Made by a program: the position numbers and the translations under genes. 64,000 bases of DNA from CAWDLX01 sp046728155 (GTDB lineage Bacteria > Actinomycetota > Actinomycetes > Mycobacteriales > Micromonosporaceae), in assembly GCA_046728155.1 (NCBI GenBank), contig JBKPDY010000112.1, positions 8,464-72,463 of the forward strand, in the 5' to 3' direction. Position 1 is the stretch's first letter, and each line of letters begins with the position of its first letter. Under the pieces are notes generated by a model. That model did not search any database. It saw nothing but the letters and a program-made list of their open reading frames with translations, and was not told where the DNA came from. Shown piece by piece: positions 8,573-17,264 of this stretch.

Positions 8573-10003
8573 TTGGGAGGAGAGACGTGGGTCGGCGCCT
8601 CGGCGGTTCAGATCGCCCGTGCGGTGCAGCGCGGCGACACCACCGCGACCGCGGTCGCGGCTGACCACATCGAACACGCGAGGGTGGCCGATCGGGTGAT
8701 CGGCGCTCTCCGTGTCATACGCGAGGCTGCGGCGCTGGCCGAGGCAGAGCAGGTCGACGAGCTGCCTGACCTAGCGAACCTGTCGTTGGCGGGCGTGCCC
8801 GTGGTGGTGAACGAGAACACCCCGATCGTGGGCCTGCCGACCTGGAACGGCTCCGAGGCGGTGCGGGCGCCGACGGCCGAGCGGGACCACGAGGTTATAC
8901 GCCGGTTGCGTGGCGCGGGCGCGGTGGTGGTCGGCCTCTCCCGGATGTCGGAGCTTGGCTTGTGGCCGACAACGGATGACGCGACGGCGGTCACCCGCAA
9001 CCCGTGGCGAAGCGACAGGACGGCCGGCGGATCCTCGGGCGGGTCGGCGGCGGCGGTCGCCGCCCGCATAGTTCCGATCGCCCACGGCACGGACGGACTC
9101 GGTTCTCTTCGCGTGCCGGCCGCCTGCTGCGGTGTTGTCGGATTCAAGCCAGGGCGCGGCGTCATCGCCTACGACCTCGGCGTCAGTCAATGGTTCGGCC
9201 TGGCCGAGCACGGGATCCTCGCCGCTGGGGTCGCCGACGCCGCGACCGGCTTCGCTGTCCTCGCGGGGCGCAGTACGACTGTGCCGCTCTCCGTCGGACG
9301 GGTGCGGGTCGCCGTGTCGGCCCGTAACCCCCTCCACGGCAGCCCGCCCGACGCGCAGGTACGCGAAGCTCTGGGCGACGGCGCCCGGGCATTGGTCGCC
9401 GCCGGGCACGACGCCGTAAGGGCAGAGCCGCCGCACCCGGCGCGGCTGGCCATCACAACCATGGCGACCTGGTTCGCTGTCGCGCACCGCGAGGCCGCGG
9501 GGGTTGCGCTGGAGAGCCTGCAGCCACGCACACGCAGACATGCAGTTCTCGGCGCTCGAGCGCTGCGGCGCGGCCTTGTGCGGGACGGGGAGCGTGCCGA
9601 CTGGCGGGACCGCTATGTCACGTGGTTCACCGATGGTGGCTTCGACCTCCTCCTCACGCCGGCGCTGCCCGGCGCGCCACCGGCGGCGGCGTTCTGGTCC
9701 CATCAGCCATGGCGGGCCAACATGGCGGCGGGACTGCGGTGGGCGGCCTATGCCGCGCCGTGGAACCTCGCGGGTCTGCCGGCCCTTGTGCTGCCGATGG
9801 GCGTCCGCACGGACGGCCTTCCGTCATCGGTGCAGCTCGTCGGGCCGCCCGGAGCCGAGGAAGTGATCCTCGCCGTGGCCACTCAGCTCGAGTCGACCCT
9901 TCCGTCGCCGCTGCAACCCCCGACATGGCCGCGACTGGGGTCCGCGCAATCAGTGGTGGATCCGCCAGCAGGAGTGGCTCGATGGCCGAATGTGCCTACC
10001 TGA
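8573..10003 (+). CDS. Amidase-signature family protein lacking the catalytic lysine
   Basis: 476 residues from a TTG start preceded by a GGGGAGGGGG ribosome site; no other in-frame start fits. The amidase-signature core is clear: GGSSGGSAAAVAA near residue 152 and TDGLGSLRVPAACCGVVGFKPG with the cis-Ser and nucleophile Ser. In active enzymes of the Ser-cisSer-Lys triad the Lys lies in GVPVxVKDN. Here the same position reads GVPVVVNEN (Asn80), and almost no lysine is present anywhere. The protein is therefore probably not a normal amidase. It may be inactive or bind substrate only. It is not part of a gatCAB operon. Confidence 0.85.
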   Translation: MGGETWVGASAVQIARAVQRGDTTATAVAADHIEHARVADRVIGALRVIREAAALAEAEQVDELPDLANLSLAGVPVVVNENTPIVGLPTWNGSEAVRAPTAERDHEVIRRLRGAGAVVVGLSRMSELGLWPTTDDATAVTRNPWRSDRTAGGSSGGSAAAVAARIVPIAHGTDGLGSLRVPAACCGVVGFKPGRGVIAYDLGVSQWFGLAEHGILAAGVADAATGFAVLAGRSTTVPLSVGRVRVAVSARNPLHGSPPDAQVREALGDGARALVAAGHDAVRAEPPHPARLAITTMATWFAVAHREAAGVALESLQPRTRRHAVLGARALRRGLVRDGERADWRDRYVTWFTDGGFDLLLTPALPGAPPAAAFWSHQPWRANMAAGLRWAAYAAPWNLAGLPALVLPMGVRTDGLPSSVQLVGPPGAEEVILAVATQLESTLPSPLQPPTWPRLGSAQSVVDPPAGVARWPNVPT

Positions 10004-10061
10004 GACGGCTGTCGACCGGTACGGTCCGAGCAGCGCGCAAACCCCGGGAGGTGGTCAACAG

Positions 10062-10901
10062 ATGCGATGCCTGTCCTGCGGTAGACCGGTGGCGGCTGTC
10101 CTCTACCGGTGCGGCCACTGCGGCGCGCATCTTCCGCCTCCCCCGGGGTGGGTGGTGCTGTACTCGGAGACGGCCCAGCGGCCGACCGGCGGCGGCCGGC
10201 TCCACCGCCCCCTGGACGCCCTAGCGCAGCTCACCATGACTGCGCTGTGGATCGCCGCCTTCGCTCAGGCGGCGGCGTGGGTAGTGACCGGCGCGAGTTT
10301 ACCGTGGACAGTCGAGCAGCCAATGACAGCGGGCCGGCTACTTCTCGCCATCCCGCTCGGTGTGTACGCCATCAATGGTGCGGCCGCGGCCCTCGGACTC
10401 CTCTCGGTCATACTGCTGATAGTCTGGCTCTATCGAGCTCGGTCCAATGTAGACACATTCTCGGACTCGCGATCCGACTGGGCCCTCGGTTGGACCATCG
10501 GTGCGTGGTTCATACCGGTTGCCAATCGCCTTCTGCCGGCCATGGTGATCGCCGACGTCGCGCGTAACAGCTCCGATGATCCGGTCGGACGAGGGACATC
10601 CGCCGTGGCCGCTCGGGTCTGGACATGGTGGGTACTGCGGCTGCTCCAGCCGATCGTCGGCGGCCTGTGGCTGTTCGTGGCCACGCCTATGCTCGTCGGT
10701 GGATTGGGGCGATACGCCGACCTCGACCGACACATGGTCTTCACCGTGGTTGGTCCGCTCGTCGGCGTTGTCATAGCGTTGGCGGCCGGTCGCCTCGGCA
10801 GCCGGGTGGTCGGCGGCGTCAGCCGGGAGCAACGCTACCGGGTGGAGAGAATGTGGGCCGGCAGCGTTCGCCCGGACAGCTTACTAACGGACGCTGCATA
10901 A
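10062..10901 (+). CDS. DUF4328 membrane protein with N-terminal zinc ribbon
   Basis: 279 residues. The ATG at 10062 is preceded by GGGAGG. An N-terminal CLSC...CGHC double knuckle resembles a zinc ribbon. It is followed by the DUF4328 body: a membrane helix near residue 60, another at about 110, LIVWLYRARSNVDTF, WTIGAWFIPVANRLLP, and two more C-terminal helices. It probably sits in the cytoplasmic membrane with the zinc ribbon inside. The function is unknown. It is a single gene, convergent with greA. Confidence 0.8.
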   Translation: MRCLSCGRPVAAVLYRCGHCGAHLPPPPGWVVLYSETAQRPTGGGRLHRPLDALAQLTMTALWIAAFAQAAAWVVTGASLPWTVEQPMTAGRLLLAIPLGVYAINGAAAALGLLSVILLIVWLYRARSNVDTFSDSRSDWALGWTIGAWFIPVANRLLPAMVIADVARNSSDDPVGRGTSAVAARVWTWWVLRLLQPIVGGLWLFVATPMLVGGLGRYADLDRHMVFTVVGPLVGVVIALAAGRLGSRVVGGVSREQRYRVERMWAGSVRPDSLLTDAA

Positions 10902-10957
10902 GACGGCGTCCGTACTAACGTCATGCGCTTTCGCGGCGGGCCGGGATCATCAATTCG

Positions 10958-11091
10958 TACGACGACGATCGCAGCCGCCTCGATGCACGCGTCCTTGGCC
11001 GCCGGTGGCCCGGTTCGCGTCCGATCGTCTGGTACAGGCGTTGCGAGCGGCTGGCTACGACCTTACGTTCGCCGTGCGGGAGACGCATTGA
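10958..11091 (+). pseudogene. Possible remnant of an esterase C terminus
   Basis: In two adjacent frames the segment reads YDDDRSRLDARVLG and then FASDRLVQALRAAGYDLTF, ending at a stop at 11089-11091. That pattern (DDR..., N/D-R-L-V-x-ALRAAGYD) resembles the end of enterochelin-esterase-like hydrolases, but the following GGH catalytic part is missing and a frame change is needed. It lies in the gap between DUF4328 and greA, which otherwise shows nothing. Confidence 0.3.
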
Positions 11092-11113
11092 GCCTGACTG
11101 TCGCCATCGCTGA

Positions 11114-11614
11114 TCAGCCGGTAAACGCCTCGAAGCTGACTACGGTGGCCTTGATGTCTGCCCCGCTCGGCGCTGTGTACGTCACGGTCTGGCCCTGGCC
11201 GGCGCCGAGAATTGCCTGCCCCAGAGCCGACTCGGGGCTGTAGACCTTCAGGTCCGTGGTTGAGGCGATCTCCCGGGAACCGAGCAGGAACGTCTCGGTG
11301 TCGGTCTCATCATCATCGAAGTAGATCGTTACGACGGTACCCGGAGCGATCGTGGTGCCGTTGGCGGCCGCACCCACGTGTGCGGTGCGGAGCAGCTCCT
11401 GGAGGTAACGGATCCGCCCCTCCATTTTGCCCTGCTCCTCCCGGGCCGCGTGGTATCCGCCGTTCTCCCGTAGATCGCCCTCTTCCCGGCGGGCGTTGAT
11501 CTCCGCTGCGATCAAGGGTCGCGCCGCGATGAGACGCTCGAGCTCGGCCTGCAACCGGTCGTGCGCGTCCTGGGAGAGCCAGGTCGCAGAGGTATCAGGG
11601 CCAGTCGTGGACAC
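11114..11614 (-). CDS. greA: Transcription elongation factor GreA
   Basis: 166 residues. GreA binds the RNA polymerase secondary channel and stimulates cleavage of backtracked transcripts. The N-terminal coiled coil (LQAELERLIAARPLIAAEI) has a tip carrying the acidic pair in EGDLRENGGYHAAREEQ. The C-terminal globular domain ends YSPESALGQAILGAGQGQTV. The GTG at 11614 is chosen over a longer frame because GAGGAG precedes it and the family starts a few residues before the coiled coil. It follows the DUF4307 gene on the same strand (134-base gap), a conserved actinobacterial order. Confidence 0.93.
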   Translation of the reverse strand: MSTTGPDTSATWLSQDAHDRLQAELERLIAARPLIAAEINARREEGDLRENGGYHAAREEQGKMEGRIRYLQELLRTAHVGAAANGTTIAPGTVVTIYFDDDETDTETFLLGSREIASTTDLKVYSPESALGQAILGAGQGQTVTYTAPSGADIKATVVSFEAFTG

Positions 11615-11748
11615 GAAATCTCCTCGGTGTTGCCACACGCCTTTCCTGGGTGGGACGTGTGTTGGTCCGGTGACGGTCGGACTATCCAAGGTACCAAAGA
11701 AGGGCATCTCACTTCACGGCCGAAATCGCGTTGAGACGTGAGCGGAGG

Positions 11749-12186
11749 TCAGCGCGGCGGACCGCATCCCGGAACCGTGCCCGCAAATGCACGCTCACTG
11801 GTCGTGAGCTTGTATGTGACATGCGTCGCATTCTGGCCGTCTGGGGCCGGCGGCACAGGAATCTCAGCGCCCCCGACCTGTTCGCCGGTTCTGGTCTCGG
11901 CGATGACCGTGCACGATGCGCCCGACCCGGCGGGCAGGGTCACCTCGAAGGTAACGGTCACCGATGTATCGGTCACGGCCGTCGTGGTGACGCTGCTGAC
12001 GCGGTACGGGGCGGCTACGTACTGGTTGTAAAGCTTGATCGCGATGGCCACGCCGGCGGCGCCCACGACGACGGCGAGCAGCCCTGCGATCAGTCGGCGC
12101 CGGCGCTGGCGAACCGGATCACGCCGGCGTCCGTACCGTCCGGGCGGGAACTCCGGGGCACTCGTTCGCGAGCCGTTCGCTGCCAC
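11749..12186 (-). CDS. DUF4307 single-pass membrane protein
   Basis: 145 residues. A basic N terminus (RRRDPVRQRRRR) is followed by one helix, LIAGLLAVVVGAAGVAIAI, and an extracytoplasmic beta-rich domain with two cysteines (ASCTVIAETRTGEQVG and the late PGCGP). This is DUF4307, which lies between greA and mca in most actinobacteria. It is divergent from mca with an 80-base shared upstream region. Function unknown. Confidence 0.85.
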   Translation of the reverse strand: MAANGSRTSAPEFPPGRYGRRRDPVRQRRRRLIAGLLAVVVGAAGVAIAIKLYNQYVAAPYRVSSVTTTAVTDTSVTVTFEVTLPAGSGASCTVIAETRTGEQVGGAEIPVPPAPDGQNATHVTYKLTTSERAFAGTVPGCGPPR

Positions 12187-12266
12187 GGCGCAGCCCTTTC
12201 GTCGGTCGGGTCGGCTAGCGTTGTCATCCTCCCAGCACTTGGACGATAACCCCGAGGAGTTCAGCC

Positions 12267-13193
12267 GTGACCGAAGGCCTGCGCCTGATGGCCGTGCACG
12301 CCCACCCTGACGACGAATCGAGCAAGGGCGCGGCCGCGATGGCCCGCTACGTCGCCGAAGGCGTCGAGGTCATGGTCGTCACCTGTACCGGAGGCGAGCG
12401 CGGCAGCGTGCTGAATCCCAAGATGGACCGGCCCGAGGTCGTGGCGAACATGGCCGAGATCCGCCGGGCCGAAATGGCCCGGGCCAGGGAGATCCTCGGT
12501 GTCCGTCAGGAGTGGCTGGGGTTCGTCGATTCCGGGCTCCCGGAGGGTGATCCACCGCCGCCGCTTCCCGAGGGCAGCTTCGCCCTGGTGGACCCGCAGG
12601 CTGCCGCCGAGCCCCTGGTCAGTCTCATGCGGTCGTTCCGGCCGCACGTGGTTACGACGTACGACGAGCGGGGAGGCTACCCGCATCCGGACCACGTCAT
12701 GTGCCATACGGTCAGCGTGGTCGCGTTCGACGCGGCTGGAGATCCCGACCGCTTCCTGGGCACGGGCGAGCCGTGGCAGCCGCTGAAGTTGTACTACAAC
12801 ATGGCCTTCTCCCGGGCGCGGGTGGTCGCTATGCATGAGGCGATGCTCGCGGCCGGGCTCGAGTCACCGTATGGCGAGTGGCTCAAGGAGTGGTCCGAGA
12901 GCGACGACGAAGGGGATTCGGTCAACCGGATCACCACCCGGGTGCCTTGCGCCGACTACTTCGCTGTCCGCGACGAAGCCTTGCGCGCGCACGCGACGCA
13001 GGTGGATCCAGAGGGATTCTGGTTCCGGGTGCCGCTGGAGATCCAGCGGGCGGCCTGGCCAACCGAGGACTTCGAACTTGCGCGGTCGCTGGTCGATGCC
13101 CCGTTGCCCGAGGACGACCTGTTCGCCGGCGTACGCGAAACTTCGACTGCACCGAACCGGCTAGTGGATCATGAGGCGGGCGGCGTAGCGTGA
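12267..13193 (+). CDS. mca: Mycothiol S-conjugate amidase
   Basis: 308 residues. A zinc amidase that cleaves mycothiol conjugates to GlcN-Ins and a mercapturic acid, detoxifying electrophiles and drugs. The LmbE/PIG-L fold has the metal motif AHPDDE at about residues 11-16 and the second metal histidine in YPHPDHVMCH. Mca-type features are DSGLPEGDPPPPLPEGSF and the long C-terminal part. The greA-DUF4307-mca order supports Mca rather than MshB, although both share the fold. It is followed 27 bases later by a small membrane gene. Confidence 0.93.
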   Translation: MTEGLRLMAVHAHPDDESSKGAAAMARYVAEGVEVMVVTCTGGERGSVLNPKMDRPEVVANMAEIRRAEMARAREILGVRQEWLGFVDSGLPEGDPPPPLPEGSFALVDPQAAAEPLVSLMRSFRPHVVTTYDERGGYPHPDHVMCHTVSVVAFDAAGDPDRFLGTGEPWQPLKLYYNMAFSRARVVAMHEAMLAAGLESPYGEWLKEWSESDDEGDSVNRITTRVPCADYFAVRDEALRAHATQVDPEGFWFRVPLEIQRAAWPTEDFELARSLVDAPLPEDDLFAGVRETSTAPNRLVDHEAGGVA

Positions 13194-13220
13194 TAAGCAA
13201 CGGTGGCGAGGAGTACGACC

Positions 13221-13472
13221 GTGAGTTGGATTCTGGCGGACAACAACTTTGGTGACACGCGAGCGGGTGGGCTTGCCGGTCCGACCGGTCTTGTTGTGAT
13301 TTTGCTTCTCGTGGTGGGCACGATCTTCTTAATCCGCAACATGAATGCCCGTCTGCGACGGCTTCCGGAGCGATTCGGCCCCGATCCGGAAACCGACGAC
13401 GGGGAACACGAGCCAGCCGAGCAGGCGTCGGGCGTCGATGAAGGATCGCAGCCTGACGAAAAGACGACCTAG
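13221..13472 (+). CDS. Small single-pass membrane protein downstream of mca
   Basis: 83 residues. The GTG at 13221 is placed 7 bases after GAGGAG; an ATG-like frame start 18 bases earlier has no ribosome site. There is a short lumenal N terminus, one helix (GLVVILLLVVGTIFLIRNM), a basic stop-transfer (ARLRRLPERF), then an acidic cytoplasmic tail. Such a gene after mca is common in actinobacteria. Function unknown. Confidence 0.75.
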   Translation: MSWILADNNFGDTRAGGLAGPTGLVVILLLVVGTIFLIRNMNARLRRLPERFGPDPETDDGEHEPAEQASGVDEGSQPDEKTT

Positions 13473-13585
13473 GCTCGCGTGTAACCGCGAGAATACTGAC
13501 CTGTTCGCCATTTCCATTCATCCCTGCTCTGTATTAACCTCCCGACGCGAGGAAAACCACGTCGACTGCTAGCCGCGGAGGGGGA

Positions 13586-16117
13586 ATGAGCGGCGGGTCT
13601 GGCGTTGAGCTACGCGTACGGGCCGAATCTGCGCTGACGGACGCAGCGAGCAGGCCGGGGGTCTCCCGGCGGTGCCGGCTGGTCGTCCTTGCGGTGGTCG
13701 CCGCCTCGGGTTGCGTGGCGTGTGGCCTCGTGATCGCGCGCGCAAATATGTGGGCCCTGCCGGGACCGTCATTCTGGTTGTCCGCGGCCGTGGTAGCCGC
13801 CGCGCAGTTTGCTCGGATCAGGGTTCGGATCGGCGCCGACTACGTGCTCGTCGCGTGGGGCGAGGTCGCCAGCATCACCTCGCTCTGCCTGATACCGGCT
13901 GTGTGGGCGCCTCTGGCCGGGGCCGTCGGAGCGATGGTGGCGCACATCGACCGCCTCGTCACCGCCGCGCCCGGGCAGCGCCTCCGGGTGCCGTACGCGA
14001 TCTGTTCGCTGACGATCGCCTCTACCGCCGCCGCCATCGTCGTCTGGGTGTTCGACCGCGTCCGCGCGGCTCAGATCCATCCGGGCAGCGTGGCGGCCGT
14101 TGCTGTACTCGTGCTCGCCGGACTGGCGTACTTCGGTACATCTACGGTTCTCGCAACAGCCTGGCTGGCCGACGACCGCGGCTTTCTGGCTGCCTGGCGC
14201 CGCACAGCGCGCGCCAAGGGCATGATGCTGCCCGGCAACATCGCGGTCGGTTCGGCGGTTGCGATGGCCTTCGCGACCGACGCTCGGTGGCTGGCCGGGC
14301 TCGTCCCGGTCTTCGTAGTCGTTCACCGCGTGTACCTCTATCGGGCACGGATCGACGCCGGCTCGCGATGGTGGGAGAACCTCGCCGTGGCAACCCGAGG
14401 TTTGAGCCACGACGATGCGAGGGCGGTCACGGCAGCGGCGCTGCGCGGCGCGAGGACGCTGTTCGGGTCCGCGCAGGTGCAGGTGGCCCTACGGCGTGAC
14501 CGGGCAGACGCTGCGGGCGACCCCTGGGTCTGGTACGGCTCGGGGGGTCCCGATGGCGCGGTCACGCTCCCCGCCGCGGCGAGCCCGATATCTGGCCCCC
14601 ATGTCGTCGCCCGGCCGCTGATCGCAGGCGATGCGGCACTGGGCGAGATGCGGCTCGCCCTGGATCGGTCAAAGCGTCTCGACCCGGCGGCGGACCTGGT
14701 CTTCTCGACCTACGTGCACGCCGTCGCGAACGCCCTCAACGACGCGGCGACACACCACGATCTCGAGGTCATGGCCGCCCGGTTCGCATTCGAGGCTGTC
14801 CACGATCCGCTGACGGGCCTGCCGAACAGATCGACGCTGATCCTGAGCGGCGATGACGAATTGAGACGGCGCTCCACCGGAGCCGCGGCTGCGCTCATCC
14901 TGCTTGACGTGGACGCGTTCCGGGCGGTCAACGACACGCTGAGCCTGGCGGCCGGCGACCAACTGCTCTGCACGATCGGGGAGCGGCTGCGCGGCGCGAC
15001 GCGCCCAGGCGAGACGCTCGCCCGGCTGGGTGGGGATGAGTTCGCGCTGTTGTTGTCCGGTGACTCGCCGATCGATACCGCGATCGACCGAGCGCGGGAG
15101 CTCGCCTCCCTGGTGGCGACGCCTGTCGAGGTCGCCGGTGTCACGATAGGTGTGACGGCCACGGTCGGTGTCGGAGTCGTCTATGTCGGCGGCGATTCAG
15201 ATCAACGCTCTGGGCCTGACATGGCTGAGCTGATACGCAGGGCGGGCCGCGCTGTACGCCAGGCCCGACGCGACGGGGCCGTGGTGGCCCGCTACGGTGA
15301 GGCGCCCGTTCCGGGGAACAGTCGAGCCGATCGCCACGCCGTTCTCGCCGACATGCGCGACGCGCTGGCCGCCAATGATCAGCTCGGTGTGGTGGTCCAG
15401 CCTGTGGTCGACCTCACGACCGGAGTTCCAACCGGTGCCGAGTTCCTTGTCCGTTGGCGCCATCCGACGCGCGGCCTTCTCCTGCCCGCGGCATTCATCG
15501 ACGCCGTTGAGGGGAGCGACCTCGCCGCCGGACTGACGGGCCGGATCGTGACGCTGGCCTTGGAAGCCGCCGCGGACTGGGCGCGGGTGGGGATCGGCGT
15601 GCCGGTCACGGTCAACCTCTGCGCCCGTTGTTCACTCGATCCCCAGCTGCCACACAAGATCGCTCATTGCCTGCGGGCGCACGGTGTCCCGGCCGACCGC
15701 CTGATACTGGAGATCACCGAGGGCGTCATGGTCGCCGATCCGGAACGGGTCGAACGGTCGGTCACGGCGCTGCGCGAGCTCGGCGTACAGATATCGGTCG
15801 GAGATTTTGGCAATGCGTCGGCGTCGCTGGAGCTGCTGGCGCGGTGCCGGGTCGACGAGGTGAAGATCGACCGATCGTTCGTCGCCGCGATGACGACATC
15901 ACTGGAGACGGCCGCGATCGTAGCCGCCGCAGTGGACCTCGCCCGGGCGCTCGGCATCCGCGTCGTGGCCGAGGCGGTCGAGCTCGCTGAGCAGCGCGAC
16001 GCGCTGATGGCACTGGGCGTCAGGCGTGCGCAGGGCCATCTCTTCTACCCGCCACTGTCCCCTGTGGAGGCAGCAGAGGTGCTCGGGCGCATCGCCCGGG
16101 CACAGCCGGTACTGTGA
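13586..16117 (+). CDS. Membrane GGDEF-EAL protein with degenerate EAL domain
   Basis: 843 residues. About eight hydrophobic segments occupy residues 30-235, followed by a GAF-like linker. A GGDEF domain has an intact LGGDEFALL near residue 480. An EAL domain starts near 600. The I-site position reads RPGE, not RxxD. In the EAL domain the signature is EFL instead of EAL, and the metal-binding DDFGTG loop reads GDFGNA (first Asp lost). EITEG, KIDRSF and AEAVE are kept. Diguanylate cyclase activity is plausible. Phosphodiesterase activity is doubtful, so the EAL may be a c-di-GMP sensor. In actinomycetes such proteins feed the BldD developmental switch. The ATG follows GGAGGGGG. Confidence 0.88.
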   Translation: MSGGSGVELRVRAESALTDAASRPGVSRRCRLVVLAVVAASGCVACGLVIARANMWALPGPSFWLSAAVVAAAQFARIRVRIGADYVLVAWGEVASITSLCLIPAVWAPLAGAVGAMVAHIDRLVTAAPGQRLRVPYAICSLTIASTAAAIVVWVFDRVRAAQIHPGSVAAVAVLVLAGLAYFGTSTVLATAWLADDRGFLAAWRRTARAKGMMLPGNIAVGSAVAMAFATDARWLAGLVPVFVVVHRVYLYRARIDAGSRWWENLAVATRGLSHDDARAVTAAALRGARTLFGSAQVQVALRRDRADAAGDPWVWYGSGGPDGAVTLPAAASPISGPHVVARPLIAGDAALGEMRLALDRSKRLDPAADLVFSTYVHAVANALNDAATHHDLEVMAARFAFEAVHDPLTGLPNRSTLILSGDDELRRRSTGAAAALILLDVDAFRAVNDTLSLAAGDQLLCTIGERLRGATRPGETLARLGGDEFALLLSGDSPIDTAIDRARELASLVATPVEVAGVTIGVTATVGVGVVYVGGDSDQRSGPDMAELIRRAGRAVRQARRDGAVVARYGEAPVPGNSRADRHAVLADMRDALAANDQLGVVVQPVVDLTTGVPTGAEFLVRWRHPTRGLLLPAAFIDAVEGSDLAAGLTGRIVTLALEAAADWARVGIGVPVTVNLCARCSLDPQLPHKIAHCLRAHGVPADRLILEITEGVMVADPERVERSVTALRELGVQISVGDFGNASASLELLARCRVDEVKIDRSFVAAMTTSLETAAIVAAAVDLARALGIRVVAEAVELAEQRDALMALGVRRAQGHLFYPPLSPVEAAEVLGRIARAQPVL

Positions 16118-16146
16118 CAGGAACGGCGCTTGGCGAAGGAGGGCTC

Positions 16147-17247
16147 GTGCAGCTCAACGAGGTCAGCCCACCGGGCCGCCTGGCCGAGCAGGGTGAAGGC
16201 ATCAGCCCGGACGAGTTGGCCCTGGCGGCTCGCAACCATGGCATGCCGCTTGAGGCGATGCGATACGACCTCACTCCGCCCGGGCTGCATTACCTGCTCG
16301 TGCACTACGACATTCCATACGTTGACGGTGCCGCCTGGCGGCTGCGGGTTGACGGTCTGGTCGAGCGGCCGCTCACGCTGGACCTCCCTGGGCTGCAGGC
16401 CAGGCCGGCCCGAACCGTGCGGCTCACGATGGAGTGCGCCGGCAACGGACGAGCGCGCTTGGAGCCTCGCCCGGTGAGCCAGCCATGGCTGGTCGAGGCC
16501 GTCGGAACCGCCGACTGGACAGGTGTCCCGCTACGCGATGTGCTCGGCCCGGCAGGCTTGGAAGCGAACGGCGTCGAGATCGTCTTCACCGGGGTGGACC
16601 ACGGCATCGAGCGTGGGGTGGAGCAGGACTACCAACGCAGCCTTCCCCTGGGCGATGCGATGGAGCCCGACGTGCTCCTCGCCTATGCGATGAATGGCGC
16701 GCCGCTGGCTCCCCAGCATGGGTACCCAGTTCGGCTCGTGGTTCCCGGCTGGTACGGGATGGCCCACGTCAAGTGGCTATCGCGGATCGAGATCGTCAGC
16801 GAGCCGTTCACCGGTTTCCAGCAGACGGTCGCCTACCGGATGAGGCAGGACTCCGACGAGCCCGGCGACCCGGTCACGCGGATCACCCCCCGAGCCCTGG
16901 TGATCCCGCCCGGCTTCCCCGACTTCATGTCCCGCGCCAGGCTCGTGCATGCCGGTTCTGTTGTCTTGGAAGGACGTGCCTGGTCGGGTCGGTCGCCGGT
17001 GGCGGCCGTCGAGCTCACTGTCGACGGTGGACGGTCATGGGCGCCGGCTGAGCTCGACCCCCCCGGCGACCACCGGTGGGCCTGGCGGCGTTGGCGGCAT
17101 ACCTGGAATGTGGCCGAGGGCTCGTACGTCCTCGGCGCGAGGGCGATCGCTGCGGACGGTGAGACCCAGCCGGTCGAGCAGAATTGGAACCGCGGTGGCT
17201 TTGCCAACAATGCAATTCAGCGGATTCCGGTAACTTGTCTCGACTGA
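16147..17247 (+). CDS. Sulfite-oxidase-family molybdopterin oxidoreductase
   Basis: 366 residues. The Moco domain has the molybdenum-ligand Cys in TMECAGNGR (about residue 100) and the active-site region PVRLVVPGWYGMAHVKWL. A C-terminal dimerisation domain contains VAAVELTVDGGRSWAPAEL. The haem domain of animal sulfite oxidase is absent, so the electron acceptor is separate. The GTG at 16147 is chosen because GGAGG lies 7 bases upstream; an upstream GTG at 16114 overlaps the previous stop. No Tat signal is visible, so the enzyme would be cytoplasmic. The substrate may be sulfite or an oxidised sulfur compound. Confidence 0.88.
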   Translation: MQLNEVSPPGRLAEQGEGISPDELALAARNHGMPLEAMRYDLTPPGLHYLLVHYDIPYVDGAAWRLRVDGLVERPLTLDLPGLQARPARTVRLTMECAGNGRARLEPRPVSQPWLVEAVGTADWTGVPLRDVLGPAGLEANGVEIVFTGVDHGIERGVEQDYQRSLPLGDAMEPDVLLAYAMNGAPLAPQHGYPVRLVVPGWYGMAHVKWLSRIEIVSEPFTGFQQTVAYRMRQDSDEPGDPVTRITPRALVIPPGFPDFMSRARLVHAGSVVLEGRAWSGRSPVAAVELTVDGGRSWAPAELDPPGDHRWAWRRWRHTWNVAEGSYVLGARAIAADGETQPVEQNWNRGGFANNAIQRIPVTCLD

Positions 17248-17264
17248 TCCGGCTTGGCGGCGCG

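Noticed and set aside
16114..16146. Start of the molybdopterin oxidoreductase at 16114, overlapping the GGDEF-EAL stop
   Set aside because: The GTG at 16147 has a clear GGAGG 7 bases upstream, whereas 16114 has none; coupling through GTGA remains possible.
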